Assembly: GCA_017992055.1 (NCBI GenBank)
Contig: JAGOPK010000006.1
Coordinates: forward strand, 45,249 to 109,248
Length of the DNA stretch: 64,000 bases
Reading direction: 5' to 3'
Source: Burkholderiaceae bacterium
GTDB lineage: Bacteria > Pseudomonadota > Gammaproteobacteria > Burkholderiales > Burkholderiaceae_C
The translations under genes and the position numbers were made by a program. The notes beneath the pieces are model-generated. The model worked only from the letters and a program-made list of their open reading frames with translations, made no database searches and was not told the DNA's origin. Shown one piece after another: positions 43,092 to 51,394 of this stretch. Every line of letters starts with the position of its first letter. Within the stretch, counting starts at the first letter, position 1.

Positions 43092-44037
43092 GGGCCGCGA
43101 TTATCGCGGCACCCTCCAGCCGGGCCAGCGCGGCCAGCAGCAGGTCGACCTGTCGCTCCAGCGGCGCCGGACCGGGCTGCTGGCCGGCCACCACGGCCTG
43201 CACGTACAGCGCCACGGTGGCGGCGTCGATGCTGCGCGGCAGGATCGGCAGCTCGGCCAGCACGCCTTCCTGGGCCGGGCAGCCCAACTCGGGATGGGCG
43301 CGTCCGGCCAGCCACAGGTCCATGCGCGGGCAGCGCCGTGGATCGGCCACGGCCTCGCCCTCGGTGCCGCGCAGCACCATGATGTCGGCCGCGGCGCGCT
43401 CGGCAAACTGGGCCATCAGCGCGCCGAACTCGGGATGGGTGTAGCTGGCCAGGCGCAGCGCCGTGGCGCCCTGCACCGGGTTGATCAGCTTGGCCACGGT
43501 GTGGCCGCTGTTGCGCACGCCGACCACGCGCCGCACATCCAGCAGGCGCTGCAGCGCCGGGTTCAGCACCTCTGTTGCGACAAAGGCCGGCTCGTGGCGC
43601 TGCCAGCGCTCGTGCACCGCCTGGGCGCTGTCCAGCGGCGGCAGGCCCAGGGCCTGGAACACCTCGTGGCTGGTGACCCGCGCCGGATCGTGGCGCGGCC
43701 CGTGCACCAGCACCGCCGCGCCTTCCTGGGCCAGGCGCATGGCCAGCAGCGGCACCAGGTTGGGCAGGCGGCGCGCACCGTTGTAGCTGGGGATCACCAC
43801 CACCGGCCGCGTGCTCGGCAGCACCATGCAGCGCTGCTGCACGGCCTCGGTGAAGCCCAGCAGCTCGTCGACGGTCTCGCCCTTCATGCGCATGGCCAGC
43901 GCGAAGGCGCCGATCTCCAGATCGCTGACCTGGCCGTCCAGCACCTGGGCCATCAGGTCACGCGCCTGGTCCACGCTCAGTGGCCGCGCGCCCTCGGGGC
44001 CGCGGCCGATCTCCTTGATGTACTGCGCGATGCTCAT
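43084..44037 (-). CDS. ybiB: YbiB family protein (TrpD2, anthranilate phosphoribosyltransferase-like)
   Basis: 317 residues resembling the C-terminal two-domain fold of TrpD, but of the YbiB (TrpD2) group, whose members bind nucleic acids rather than making tryptophan. Support: AQYIKEIGRGPEGARPLS start, GAFALAMRMKGET, and VVVIPSYNGARRLPNLVPLLA where TrpD has its PRPP loop. The reading frame overlaps the flavoprotein gene by 8 bp. Located 92 bp downstream of nasA, perhaps part of a longer minus-strand transcript. Confidence 0.87.
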   Translation of the reverse strand: MSIAQYIKEIGRGPEGARPLSVDQARDLMAQVLDGQVSDLEIGAFALAMRMKGETVDELLGFTEAVQQRCMVLPSTRPVVVIPSYNGARRLPNLVPLLAMRLAQEGAAVLVHGPRHDPARVTSHEVFQALGLPPLDSAQAVHERWQRHEPAFVATEVLNPALQRLLDVRRVVGVRNSGHTVAKLINPVQGATALRLASYTHPEFGALMAQFAERAAADIMVLRGTEGEAVADPRRCPRMDLWLAGRAHPELGCPAQEGVLAELPILPRSIDAATVALYVQAVVAGQQPGPAPLERQVDLLLAALARLEGAAIIAAHA

Positions 44038-44128
44038 GGCTGTCTCCGGGAAAAGGCGCTCGCTGCGGCGTTCCGCAATTTTCGGGCCGCCATCGTCCCC
44101 TGTGCGCAGGAAGCCGCCTTGACCCGCC

Positions 44129-46948
44129 TCAAGACGATGAGACAGCCGCCACCGGGGCCGGCGTGGCCTCGATCAGGCGCTGCAGCTCGGGTACGCAGGA
44201 GCCGCAGTTGGTGCCGCACTTGAGCTGCTGCTGCAGCTGGCCCAGGCGCTGCGCCGGCGCACCGGCGCAGCGGCCCAGCCATTGCACGATCTGCGGCTCG
44301 CTGACGTCGAAGCAGGTGCAGACCTGGCGGCCGCGCGGCGCCAGCGCCACCGGCGCCTGGGCCGAGGCGCTGAGCAGCTGCCGGCCGTAGCTCTGGGCCG
44401 GCAGGCGATCTTGCAGCAGGGTCTTGATCCAGGCCTCGGCCCGGGTGTCGCCGGCAATGACGAAGGCCTGCAGGCGCAGCTCGCCGGCCTCCCAGCCCAG
44501 GCCGGCCGGGTCTGCCTGGGCCGCCTGCAAGGCCACGGTGCGACGCTGGCCGCGCTGGCGATCCTCGTAGCGCAGCAGGTCGTTGCGGCCGGCGTCCAGG
44601 CCGAACAGGCCTTCCAGCTCGGCCAGCAGGGCCGGCGGCGGCGGCTCGGCCGCGGCGGCGCGCAGCAGCACGCCATGGCCGGCATGGCCGAAGGGCACGA
44701 CGCTGGCGAAGGCGAAGCGTGGCAGCCAGTCGGCCAGCCTGCGGCGCAGCGCCAGCGCGGCGTCGGCGTCGAACCAGCCGGCGGCCAGCAGCCGCCAGGG
44801 CAGGTCCACCGCCTGCACCTGCACCGCGCTGTGCTTCAGCTCGGGCTGCTTGCTGCCGGGGCAGAAGGCGCCGGTGGTCAGCGCATTGATGCCGGCCACC
44901 GGCCGGCCCTGTCCATCCTGGCCGCCCAGCACCTCGTCGCCCCAGTGCATGGCCACATGGGCCTGGCCCGGGGCCACGGCTTCGCTGGCCTGGGCCGGCA
45001 GCAGCAGCTGGCCGCGGCGCGAGCGCAGCGCCACCAGGTCGCCGCTGGCCAGGCCCAGGCGCTGCAGGTCCTGCGGATGCAGGTCGACCACCGGCTCGGG
45101 CGCATGGCCGAACAGCCGGCCCAGCGTGCCGGTGCGGCTCATGCCATGCCACTGGTCGCGCAGGCGGCCGGTGGTCAGGCTGAACGGGTACTGCGCATCG
45201 GGCGCCTCGGCCAGCGGCGCGGCCTCCGCATCGACAAAGCGGGCACGGCCGTCGGGCGTGGCAAAGTGATGGTCGGTGTACAGGCGCAGCCGGCCGCTGG
45301 TCTCGCCCTCGGGGCAGGGCCAGCACTGCGGGCCCTGCTGCTCCAGCCGCGCATAGCTGAGGCCGGTGATGTCCAGGTCGCGGCCGCGGGTCGATTCGCG
45401 GTGCTCGCACCACACCGACTCGGGGTCGGCATAGGGGAACAGCGTGGGCCGGCCCGGGCGCAGCCGGGCTTCCAGGCGCTGCGCGATGTCCAGCGCGATG
45501 GCCCAGTCGTGGCGGGCCTGGCCCGGCGCGGCCACGGCCGGGCGCACGCGGCTGATGCGGCGCTCGCTGTTGGTGACGGTGCCGTCCTTCTCGCCCCAGG
45601 TGGTGGCCGGCAGCAGCCAGTCGGCATAACGCGCGGTGGCGGTGGTGGCAAAGGCCTCCTGCACCACCACCAGCTCGGCACGTTCCAGCGCCCGCCGCAC
45701 CGTGGCCTGGTCGGGCATCGATTGGGCCGGGTTGGTGCAGGCTATCCACAGTGCCTTGATCTGGCCGTCGGCGGCGGCCTGGAACATCTCCACCGCGCTC
45801 TTGCCCGGCGTGGCCGGCACGCTGTCCACGCCCCACAGCGCGGCCACCTCGGCGCGGTGCTGGGCATTGCCCAGGTCGCGGTGGGCGCTGAGCAGGTTGG
45901 CCAGGCCGCCGACCTCGCGCCCGCCCATGGCATTGGGCTGGCCGGTGAGGCTGAACGGCCCGGCGCCGGGCTTGCCGATCTGGCCGCAGGCCAGGTGCAG
46001 GTTGATCAGCGCGGCATTTTTGGCCGTGCCGCTGGCGCTCTGGTTCAGGCCCTGGCAGTACAGGCTCAGGCTCGCCGGCGCGGTGGCAAACCAGCGCGCG
46101 GCGGTCAGCAGGTCGGCCTCGGCGATGCCGGTCAGGCGCTGCGTCTCGGCCGGCGTGAAGCCCTGCACCCGCTGCTCCAGAGCCTCGAAGCCGCTGGTGT
46201 GGCGCTGGATGAAGCCGGCATCGGTCCAGCCCTCGCGCAGCATCAGGTGCAGCAGGCCATGGCAGAGCGCGATGTCGCTGCCGGGCAGGATCTGCAGGTG
46301 CAGGTCGGCCTCGGCGGCGGTGTCGGTGCGGCGCGGGTCGACGACGATCCACTTCTGGCCGGACCGCGCGCGCCGGCCGTCTTCCAGCCGGCGGAACAGG
46401 ATCGGATGGGCCCAGGCCGGGTTGGCGCCGCTGATGAACACGGTGTCGGCCAGGGCCAGATCCTCATAACAGGCCGGCGGCGCGTCCGAGCCCAGCGTGG
46501 CCTTGTAGCCGGCCACCGCGCTGCTCATGCACAGGCGCGAGTTGGTGTCCACGTTGTTGGTGCCCAGCAGGCCCTTGGCCAGCTTGTTGAAGACGTAGTA
46601 GTCCTCGGTCAGCAGCTGGCCCGACAGGTACAGGCCCACGGCGTCGGCACCGTCGCGCTGCACGATGTCGGCCAGGCGCGTGGCGATGTCGTCGGCGGCC
46701 TGCGGCCAGCTGGCGGCCTGCGGCACGGCGCCGCGCTCGAGCCGGCGCAGCGGCTGCAGCAGCCGCGCCTGGCGCAGCACGGCCGGGCTGGCGGTCAGGT
46801 GCAGGGTCTGGCCCTTGCTGCACAGCCGGCCGGCATTGGCCGGGTGCTCGGGGTCGCCGCGCACGCCGGTGATCTGCGCGCCATCGCTCTCGATGATCAC
46901 GCCGCAGCCGACGCCGCAGTAGGGACAGGTGGAACGGGTCTCGGCCAT
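44129..46948 (-). CDS. nasA: Assimilatory nitrate reductase catalytic subunit NasA
   Basis: 939 residues, a molybdopterin enzyme that reduces nitrate to nitrite in the cytoplasm. The N-terminal [4Fe-4S] ligands are Cys8, Cys11, Cys15 and Cys43 (CPYCGVGCG, LCSKG). Molybdopterin stretches include GTNNVDTNSRLCMSSAVAGY and GQPNAMGGREVGGLANLL. The C-terminus (about 870-920) carries a BFD-type [2Fe-2S] domain, VCTCFDVSEPQI and KCGTNCGSCVPEL. The ATG at 46948 gives the standard start. It lies 35 bp downstream of the NirB-like flavoprotein, its probable electron donor. Confidence 0.94.
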   Translation of the reverse strand: MAETRSTCPYCGVGCGVIIESDGAQITGVRGDPEHPANAGRLCSKGQTLHLTASPAVLRQARLLQPLRRLERGAVPQAASWPQAADDIATRLADIVQRDGADAVGLYLSGQLLTEDYYVFNKLAKGLLGTNNVDTNSRLCMSSAVAGYKATLGSDAPPACYEDLALADTVFISGANPAWAHPILFRRLEDGRRARSGQKWIVVDPRRTDTAAEADLHLQILPGSDIALCHGLLHLMLREGWTDAGFIQRHTSGFEALEQRVQGFTPAETQRLTGIAEADLLTAARWFATAPASLSLYCQGLNQSASGTAKNAALINLHLACGQIGKPGAGPFSLTGQPNAMGGREVGGLANLLSAHRDLGNAQHRAEVAALWGVDSVPATPGKSAVEMFQAAADGQIKALWIACTNPAQSMPDQATVRRALERAELVVVQEAFATTATARYADWLLPATTWGEKDGTVTNSERRISRVRPAVAAPGQARHDWAIALDIAQRLEARLRPGRPTLFPYADPESVWCEHRESTRGRDLDITGLSYARLEQQGPQCWPCPEGETSGRLRLYTDHHFATPDGRARFVDAEAAPLAEAPDAQYPFSLTTGRLRDQWHGMSRTGTLGRLFGHAPEPVVDLHPQDLQRLGLASGDLVALRSRRGQLLLPAQASEAVAPGQAHVAMHWGDEVLGGQDGQGRPVAGINALTTGAFCPGSKQPELKHSAVQVQAVDLPWRLLAAGWFDADAALALRRRLADWLPRFAFASVVPFGHAGHGVLLRAAAAEPPPPALLAELEGLFGLDAGRNDLLRYEDRQRGQRRTVALQAAQADPAGLGWEAGELRLQAFVIAGDTRAEAWIKTLLQDRLPAQSYGRQLLSASAQAPVALAPRGRQVCTCFDVSEPQIVQWLGRCAGAPAQRLGQLQQQLKCGTNCGSCVPELQRLIEATPAPVAAVSSS

Positions 46949-46983
46949 GGGCGTTGCGGGCAGTGGGGCAGGTGGGCGTGGGC

Positions 46984-48267
46984 TCAGGCCGCGGCCGGCG
47001 TGGCATCGTTGGCCGGCGGGCCGAACAGCAACTGCTCGCGCAGCGCGCTGATGTTGCGGCCCTCGCGCAGCAGCTGGAAGTACCAGGCGCTGTCGGCGGT
47101 GTCGCCGTACAGGCAGGCGCCGACCAGGCGCCCGTCGCGGATCACCAGCTTCTTGTAGACGCCGCCCTGGGTGATGGGGTCGCGCAGCACCAGTTCCTCG
47201 CAATGCTCGCCGCCCATGAAGTCGCCGGCCGAGAACAGCTCGATGCCGGTGACCTTGAGCTTGGTGCTGGTCTGGCTGCCCGGATAGCGGCCGATGCCGA
47301 ACTCGGCCAGGTGCGTGGCGCAGACCTTGCCCTGCTCGAACAGCGGCGCCACCAGGCCATAGGCCACGCCGCGGTGCTCGGCGCATTCACCCACGGCCCA
47401 GATGCGCGGGTCGGTGACGGTCTGCAGCGTGTCGTGCACGACGATGCCGCGCCGGCACAACAAGCCGGCCGAACGCGCCAGATCGGTGTTGGGACGGATG
47501 CCGGCGGCCATCACCACCAGGTCGGCTGGCACCTCGCTGCCGTCGGCAAAGCGCACCGCGCGCACGCGGCCGGTGCCCGGGTCGGGCTGGCCTTGCGCGT
47601 CCAGGCCGTCGCCCAGCAGCTCCTGGGTCTGCGTGGCCAGGCGAAAGCGCAGGCCGCGCTGCTCCAGCGAGCGCTGCAGCAGCGCCGCCGCATCGGCGTC
47701 GAGCTGGCGCTCCAGCAGCCAGGGGCCGATGTGCACCACGGTCACCTGCATGCCGCGGCGCTGCAGGCCGTTGGCCGCCTCCAGGCCCAGCAGGCCGCCG
47801 CCGATGACCACCGCATGGCGGTGCGTCGCGGCGGCGTCGATCATGGCCTGGGTGTCGGCGATGTCGCGGTAGGCCAGCACGCCGTCCAGCGTGCGCCCGG
47901 GCACCGGCAGCATGAAGGGCTGGGAGCCGGTGGCCAGCAGCAAACGGTCATAGGGCACGCTCAGCGTGCCGCCGTCGGCGGTGCTGGCGGTGACCGTGCG
48001 GCGGCGGCGGTCGATGGTGGTCACCGTGCTGCCGGTGTGCAGCGTGATGCCCTGCTGGCGGTACCAGTCCAGCGGGTTCAGCACGATCTGCTCGAGCGTC
48101 TGCTCGCCGGCCAGCACCGGGCTGAGCAGGATGCGGTTGTAGTTGGGATGCGGCTCGGCGCCGAACACCGTGATCTGATAGCGGCCCGGCGCGATCTTCA
48201 GCAGCTCTTCCAGCGTGCGCACGCCGGCCATGCCGTTGCCCACCATCACCAGTCTCATCGGTTTCAT
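46984..48267 (-). CDS. NirB-like FAD-dependent oxidoreductase (nitrate reductase electron donor)
   Basis: 427 residues matching the N-terminal FAD/NAD(P) half of nitrite reductase large subunit NirB (MRLVMVGNGMAGVRTLEEL, PNYNRILLSPVLAG, VVIGGGLLGLEAANGL, YKKLVIRDGRLVGACLYGD), but it ends before the iron-sulfur and siroheme parts. It is therefore a stand-alone reductase, most likely giving NADH electrons to NasA, not a nitrite reductase. ATG 48267 has AAGGAG eleven bases upstream; a 33-residue upstream extension was rejected. No nirB or nirD lies in the window. Confidence 0.85.
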   Translation of the reverse strand: MKPMRLVMVGNGMAGVRTLEELLKIAPGRYQITVFGAEPHPNYNRILLSPVLAGEQTLEQIVLNPLDWYRQQGITLHTGSTVTTIDRRRRTVTASTADGGTLSVPYDRLLLATGSQPFMLPVPGRTLDGVLAYRDIADTQAMIDAAATHRHAVVIGGGLLGLEAANGLQRRGMQVTVVHIGPWLLERQLDADAAALLQRSLEQRGLRFRLATQTQELLGDGLDAQGQPDPGTGRVRAVRFADGSEVPADLVVMAAGIRPNTDLARSAGLLCRRGIVVHDTLQTVTDPRIWAVGECAEHRGVAYGLVAPLFEQGKVCATHLAEFGIGRYPGSQTSTKLKVTGIELFSAGDFMGGEHCEELVLRDPITQGGVYKKLVIRDGRLVGACLYGDTADSAWYFQLLREGRNISALREQLLFGPPANDATPAAA

Positions 48268-48617
48268 CGCATGCACTCCTTGATCGCTTGATCGCGGCGC
48301 GGCCGTGCCGCCGGGCGGGCTCTGGGGGTCGCGGTCGGCATCGGGGCCAGGGCAGGGCGCCGGCATGGAGGCCGGAGCGGCGGGCGCTGGGCGGCAAGTG
48401 CCGCACCGTCCCGCATCTGCGCGTCTGTGGCAGGCGGACAGCGCGGCGGCGAGGCCCGATGTCCGGCTAGAACCGGCGTGGAGCCGGTGGCGGGTGCAGC
48501 GTCACACCCTGGAATTGCCGGGTTGACAAGCAGCAAGCATGCCAGGCCATTGGCGACGCTGCGGGCCGGCCTGACCTATGCTTGCTGCCTTGTCAGACGC
48601 AGGAGTGGCGGATTCAG
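48268..48617. other. 350-bp divergent intergenic region between the NirB-like gene and the ANTAR gene
   Basis: No gene is supported. It holds the large inverted repeat at 48525-48594 and several GC-rich hairpins, among them ACCGGC-TCCAC-GCCGGT and CCGGC-CTCCAT-GCCGG on the minus strand. The minus-strand leader before the nitrate genes is long (over 200 bases), consistent with RNA-level control by the ANTAR protein, but I see no hairpin pair with the A1/G4 six-base loop consensus. Confidence 0.6.
48525..48594. promoter_or_regulatory. 16-bp near-perfect inverted repeat in the nitrate divergent region
   Basis: GACAAGCAGCAAGCAT (48525-48540) is mirrored by ATGCTTGCTGCCTTGTC (48578-48594), with one extra base in the right arm and a 37-bp spacer. 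A TTGACA occurs at 48523-48528 in the left arm. A TATGCT at 48577-48582 in the right arm could be a -10 for the ANTAR gene. The arrangement suits a looped or doubly bound operator shared by both transcripts, or a long RNA stem. Confidence 0.6.
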
Positions 48618-49991
48618 ATGGTGTCGGTGCTGATCGTGGGCGAAGCCGCGGCGCAGGCGGGTGTGGCCGGGCCGCAGCAGGCCTGGCAGCAGGCCTTGCT
48701 GCAGGCCCTGCCGGCCTGCGGCGTGAGCGTGGCTGGCCAGGCCGATTGCGGCAACTTGGTGCGCGAGGCGGTGCGGCTCGCACCGGAAGTGATCGTCGCC
48801 CTGGTGCCGGTGATCGACGCCCCGCTGCTGGCCTCGCTGGGCCTGCTGCAGCAGGGCCAGGCGCGGCCGGTGCTGCTGGTCGGCCCCCCGCGCCTGCAGT
48901 TGCCGGAAGCCGATCCGGCCCCGGCCCGTGGCCTGGCCGCCGGCCTGGCCACGGCCGGCGTGCAGGCCTGGCTGCCCGGCCAGCCCACGCCCGAGGCCGT
49001 GGCCGACGCCCTGCAGTGGGCGCTGCAGCGCCAGGCTGCCGAGCAGCGCCAGGCCAGCGAACTGGCCGGGGCCCTGACCCGGCTGGACGAGCGCAAATGG
49101 GTGGACCGCGCCAAGGGCCTGCTGATGAGCACCCAGCCGCTCAGCGAGGACCAGGCCTTTGCCGTGCTGCGCACCGCCTCCATGCATGCCAATCTGCGCC
49201 TGGGCGAGGTCTCGCGCGCGCTGGTGGCGGCGGCGCGCACGGCCGAGGCGGTCAACCGTGCCGGCCTGCTGCGCATGCTGTCGCAGCGCCTGATCAAGGC
49301 CCTGGCCCTGCACCTGGCCGGCGTCGAGCGCCACCGCGCCGAGGCCCTGCTGGCCGACTCGCTGCAGCGCGTGCAGGCCAGCCTGGTGCTGCTGGCCGGC
49401 CTGGCGCTGGAAGGCCTGGCCGCGCGCCGGCTGCAGGCCGCCGACGCCGCCTGGCGCGAACTGCAGGTGCTGCTGGAGCCCGAGGGCCTGGACGCCGCCC
49501 GCCTGCACCTGGCCGACCAGCGCGCCGAGACCCTGCTGGCCGCGGCCGATGCGCTGACCTCGGCCATCGAGCAGGCCGGCGGCCGGCCGCATCTGCGCCT
49601 GGTCAACCAGTGCGGCCGCCAGCGCATGCTGGCCCAGCGCCTGGCCAAGCAGGTCCTGCTGGCCGGCCTGCTGGACGAGCTGCTGGACGGTGCGGCCGGA
49701 GCCGAGGCGGCGCAGGAACAGCAGCAGCAGATCGCCGCCACCGTGGCCGAGTTCGACGGCGCCCTGGCCTGGCTGGAGCGCGCGCCGCTGACCACCGACG
49801 AGATCCGCCGCACCCTGGCCACCGCCCGCGGCCAGTGGCAGCGCATGCTGGACGGCGTGCGCCGCGCCGCCATCGACAGCCCGCCGCACGAGGCGCGGCG
49901 TGTGCTGGGCCGCGAGAGCGAAGCCCTGCTCGACAGCTTCGACAGCCTGACCTCGCTGTACGAGCACAGCCTGCAGGGCCTGATGGCCTGA
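48618..49991 (+). CDS. ANTAR-domain regulator with two P-box-like (PilJ/NarX-type) segments
   Basis: 457 residues. Residues 1-140 resemble a receiver but have no phosphorylatable Asp where VIVALVPVID lies, so it is a pseudo-receiver. Residues 153-208 form an ANTAR RNA-binding domain (RAKGLLMSTQPLSEDQAFAVL). Two segments, 213-231 (AGLLRMLSQRL) and 330-348 (CGRQRMLAQRL), match the nitrate-binding P-box of NarX/NarQ and PilJ-type sensors, each with the central Arg. There is no membrane segment. It diverges from the nitrate reductase genes, so a nitrate-responsive antiterminator (NasR/NasT-like role) is likely. An earlier in-frame ATG (48582) adds 12 residues. Confidence 0.83.
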   Translation: MVSVLIVGEAAAQAGVAGPQQAWQQALLQALPACGVSVAGQADCGNLVREAVRLAPEVIVALVPVIDAPLLASLGLLQQGQARPVLLVGPPRLQLPEADPAPARGLAAGLATAGVQAWLPGQPTPEAVADALQWALQRQAAEQRQASELAGALTRLDERKWVDRAKGLLMSTQPLSEDQAFAVLRTASMHANLRLGEVSRALVAAARTAEAVNRAGLLRMLSQRLIKALALHLAGVERHRAEALLADSLQRVQASLVLLAGLALEGLAARRLQAADAAWRELQVLLEPEGLDAARLHLADQRAETLLAAADALTSAIEQAGGRPHLRLVNQCGRQRMLAQRLAKQVLLAGLLDELLDGAAGAEAAQEQQQQIAATVAEFDGALAWLERAPLTTDEIRRTLATARGQWQRMLDGVRRAAIDSPPHEARRVLGRESEALLDSFDSLTSLYEHSLQGLMA

Positions 49992-50082
49992 TCGCCCACC
50001 GGGCCGAACAGGCCAGCCGCCGGCGCTCAATTCGGCGGTTGCAGGGCCGCGGTGACAGCTGTTGCGATAGGTATCATGGTTG

Positions 50083-50115
50083 GCCGGCCGCGGGAGCATC
50101 GCCACCGCGGCCGGC
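50083..50115. terminator. Perfect 11-bp hairpin after the ANTAR gene
   Basis: GCCGGCCGCGG and CCGCGGCCGGC are perfect inverted arms around an 11-base loop, 92 bp past the ANTAR gene stop. No T-run follows on either strand, so this is at most a Rho-assisted or RNA-stability element. It sits in the 275-bp gap before the PAS-GGDEF gene, which also has a palindromic GGGGGCCCCCC near 50165. Confidence 0.35.
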
Positions 50116-50266
50116 TGACCGCCGGCCTGCCTTGGACGCGTGTGCCTGTCACGCACGGACATAGGGGGCCCCCCTCGGGCCGTGCTTGTGGGGCCTGTGG
50201 GGGCTGCCCAGAATCCAGCTGAAACCGTCCGCATTCCGCATCCGCTAGGGCCAGGATCTTCTCGCC

Positions 50267-51283
50267 ATGGTTGCCGCCGCCTCCCTCGTCACCGACCGCC
50301 TCGTTGCCGCGCCGCCGGTGTCGTCCGTGCAGGCCCTGGCGCTGCAGGCCCTGGCCGAGCAGCAGGGCTGGCCGCTGGCCATCAAGGGCGCCGACGATGG
50401 CCGTTATCAGTGGGTCAATGCGGCCTTCGCCGCGCTGGCTGGCCGCGCGCCGCACGAGGTCTGCGGCCATGGCGACATCGAGCTGTTCGAGGCCGCGGTG
50501 GTCACCGCGCTGCGCGCCGCCGACCAGGCGGTGATGATGCCGGGCACGGCCGGCCAGCTGACCACCGACCACAAGCTCGAACTGCGTGGCGAGCGCCGCG
50601 AGTTCAGCGTGCTGCGCCAGGTTGATCGCAACGGTGCCCAGACCCTGCTGCTGACGCTGTGGCAAGACCAGCAGCCGCAGCGCCGCCAGGCCCAGCAGCT
50701 GGCGCTGGCGCTGGAGCAGCTGGAGCAGCAGCAGAAGGCCAACGACCAGCTGCGCCGCGAGCTCACCGAGCGCGGCCTGCGCGACCAGGCCAGCGGCCTG
50801 AACACCCGCGCCCACTTCGACGACCAGATGCGGCGCGAGTTGGACCTGTCGGTGCGTGAGCACCGCGAGTTCGCCCTGGTCTACATGGCGCTCGATCCGC
50901 TGAGCCCGCGTGTCGCGGCGCTGGGCGAGCGCGCCCATGACCGCATCTGCGAGGCCATGGGCCGGCTGCTGAAGGGCAATACCCGGGCCATGGATGCGTC
51001 CTGCCGGCTCGACGACCGGCATTTCGCGGTGCTGCTGTCCGGCGTGGGCCTGGCCACCGCGCATTCGCGCATGGAAGGCCTGCGCCGCCAGTGCGCGACG
51101 CAGATCGTCATGCTCGATGGCGAGCGCCTGGAGTTCACCGTGGCCATGGGCGTGGCCAGCTTCCCGCACACCGCCCATGGCCAGGACGAGCTGACCGGCG
51201 CCAGCCGCGCCGCGCTGGCCGAGGCCCAGCGCCGCGGCGGCAACACCGTGGCCCTGGCCAGCATCCGCTTCGACGCAGCTTGA
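50267..51283 (+). CDS. PAS-GGDEF protein with lost GGDEF signature
   Basis: 338 residues: a PAS domain (about 25-135, GRYQWVNAAFAALAGRAP), a Gln/Leu-rich coiled coil (about 138-170), and a GGDEF-like domain. Where cyclases have GG(D/E)EF the sequence reads LDDRHF (248-253), so diguanylate cyclase activity is unlikely. The helix DQASGLNTRAHFDDQM keeps the domain start (D-x-x-S-G-L-x-x-R). It may be a signal-binding or regulatory protein. It is convergent with the TauE gene, with repeat copy 2 between them. Confidence 0.85.
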   Translation: MVAAASLVTDRLVAAPPVSSVQALALQALAEQQGWPLAIKGADDGRYQWVNAAFAALAGRAPHEVCGHGDIELFEAAVVTALRAADQAVMMPGTAGQLTTDHKLELRGERREFSVLRQVDRNGAQTLLLTLWQDQQPQRRQAQQLALALEQLEQQQKANDQLRRELTERGLRDQASGLNTRAHFDDQMRRELDLSVREHREFALVYMALDPLSPRVAALGERAHDRICEAMGRLLKGNTRAMDASCRLDDRHFAVLLSGVGLATAHSRMEGLRRQCATQIVMLDGERLEFTVAMGVASFPHTAHGQDELTGASRAALAEAQRRGGNTVALASIRFDAA

Positions 51284-51313
51284 AGGGCGCAAGAAGGACG
51301 TAGGCGCGCTCGG

Positions 51314-51391
51314 CCGAGCGCCGGGCCGCCCCAAGCCGGCCGGCGACCCGCCCGGCGGGTGGCGCCGCGTACCCGCGCCGCCGGGTGTCCC
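51314..51391. repeat. GC-rich intergenic palindromic repeat, copy 2
   Basis: A 78-bp element nearly identical to 18951-19029; differences are a few substitutions and one indel. It keeps ACCCGCC-C-GGCGGGT, while the second hairpin is imperfect (GGCGCCGCG against CGCGCCGCC). Like copy 1 it lies between convergent genes, the PAS-GGDEF gene ending at 51283 and the TauE gene ending at 51395. Confidence 0.85.
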
Positions 51392-51394
51392 TGT

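Noticed and set aside
44034-46352. Long alternative minus-strand frame and long plus-strand frame across nasA
   Set aside because: The nasA frame carries the cysteine clusters and molybdopterin motifs along its whole length. The others are Arg/Ala/Pro-rich shadows.
48268-48480. ANTAR-type double six-base-loop antiterminator in the nitrate leader
   Set aside because: Several hairpins exist, but none has the A1/G4 six-base loop, and no terminator with a T-run follows. A folding program and covariance search would be needed.
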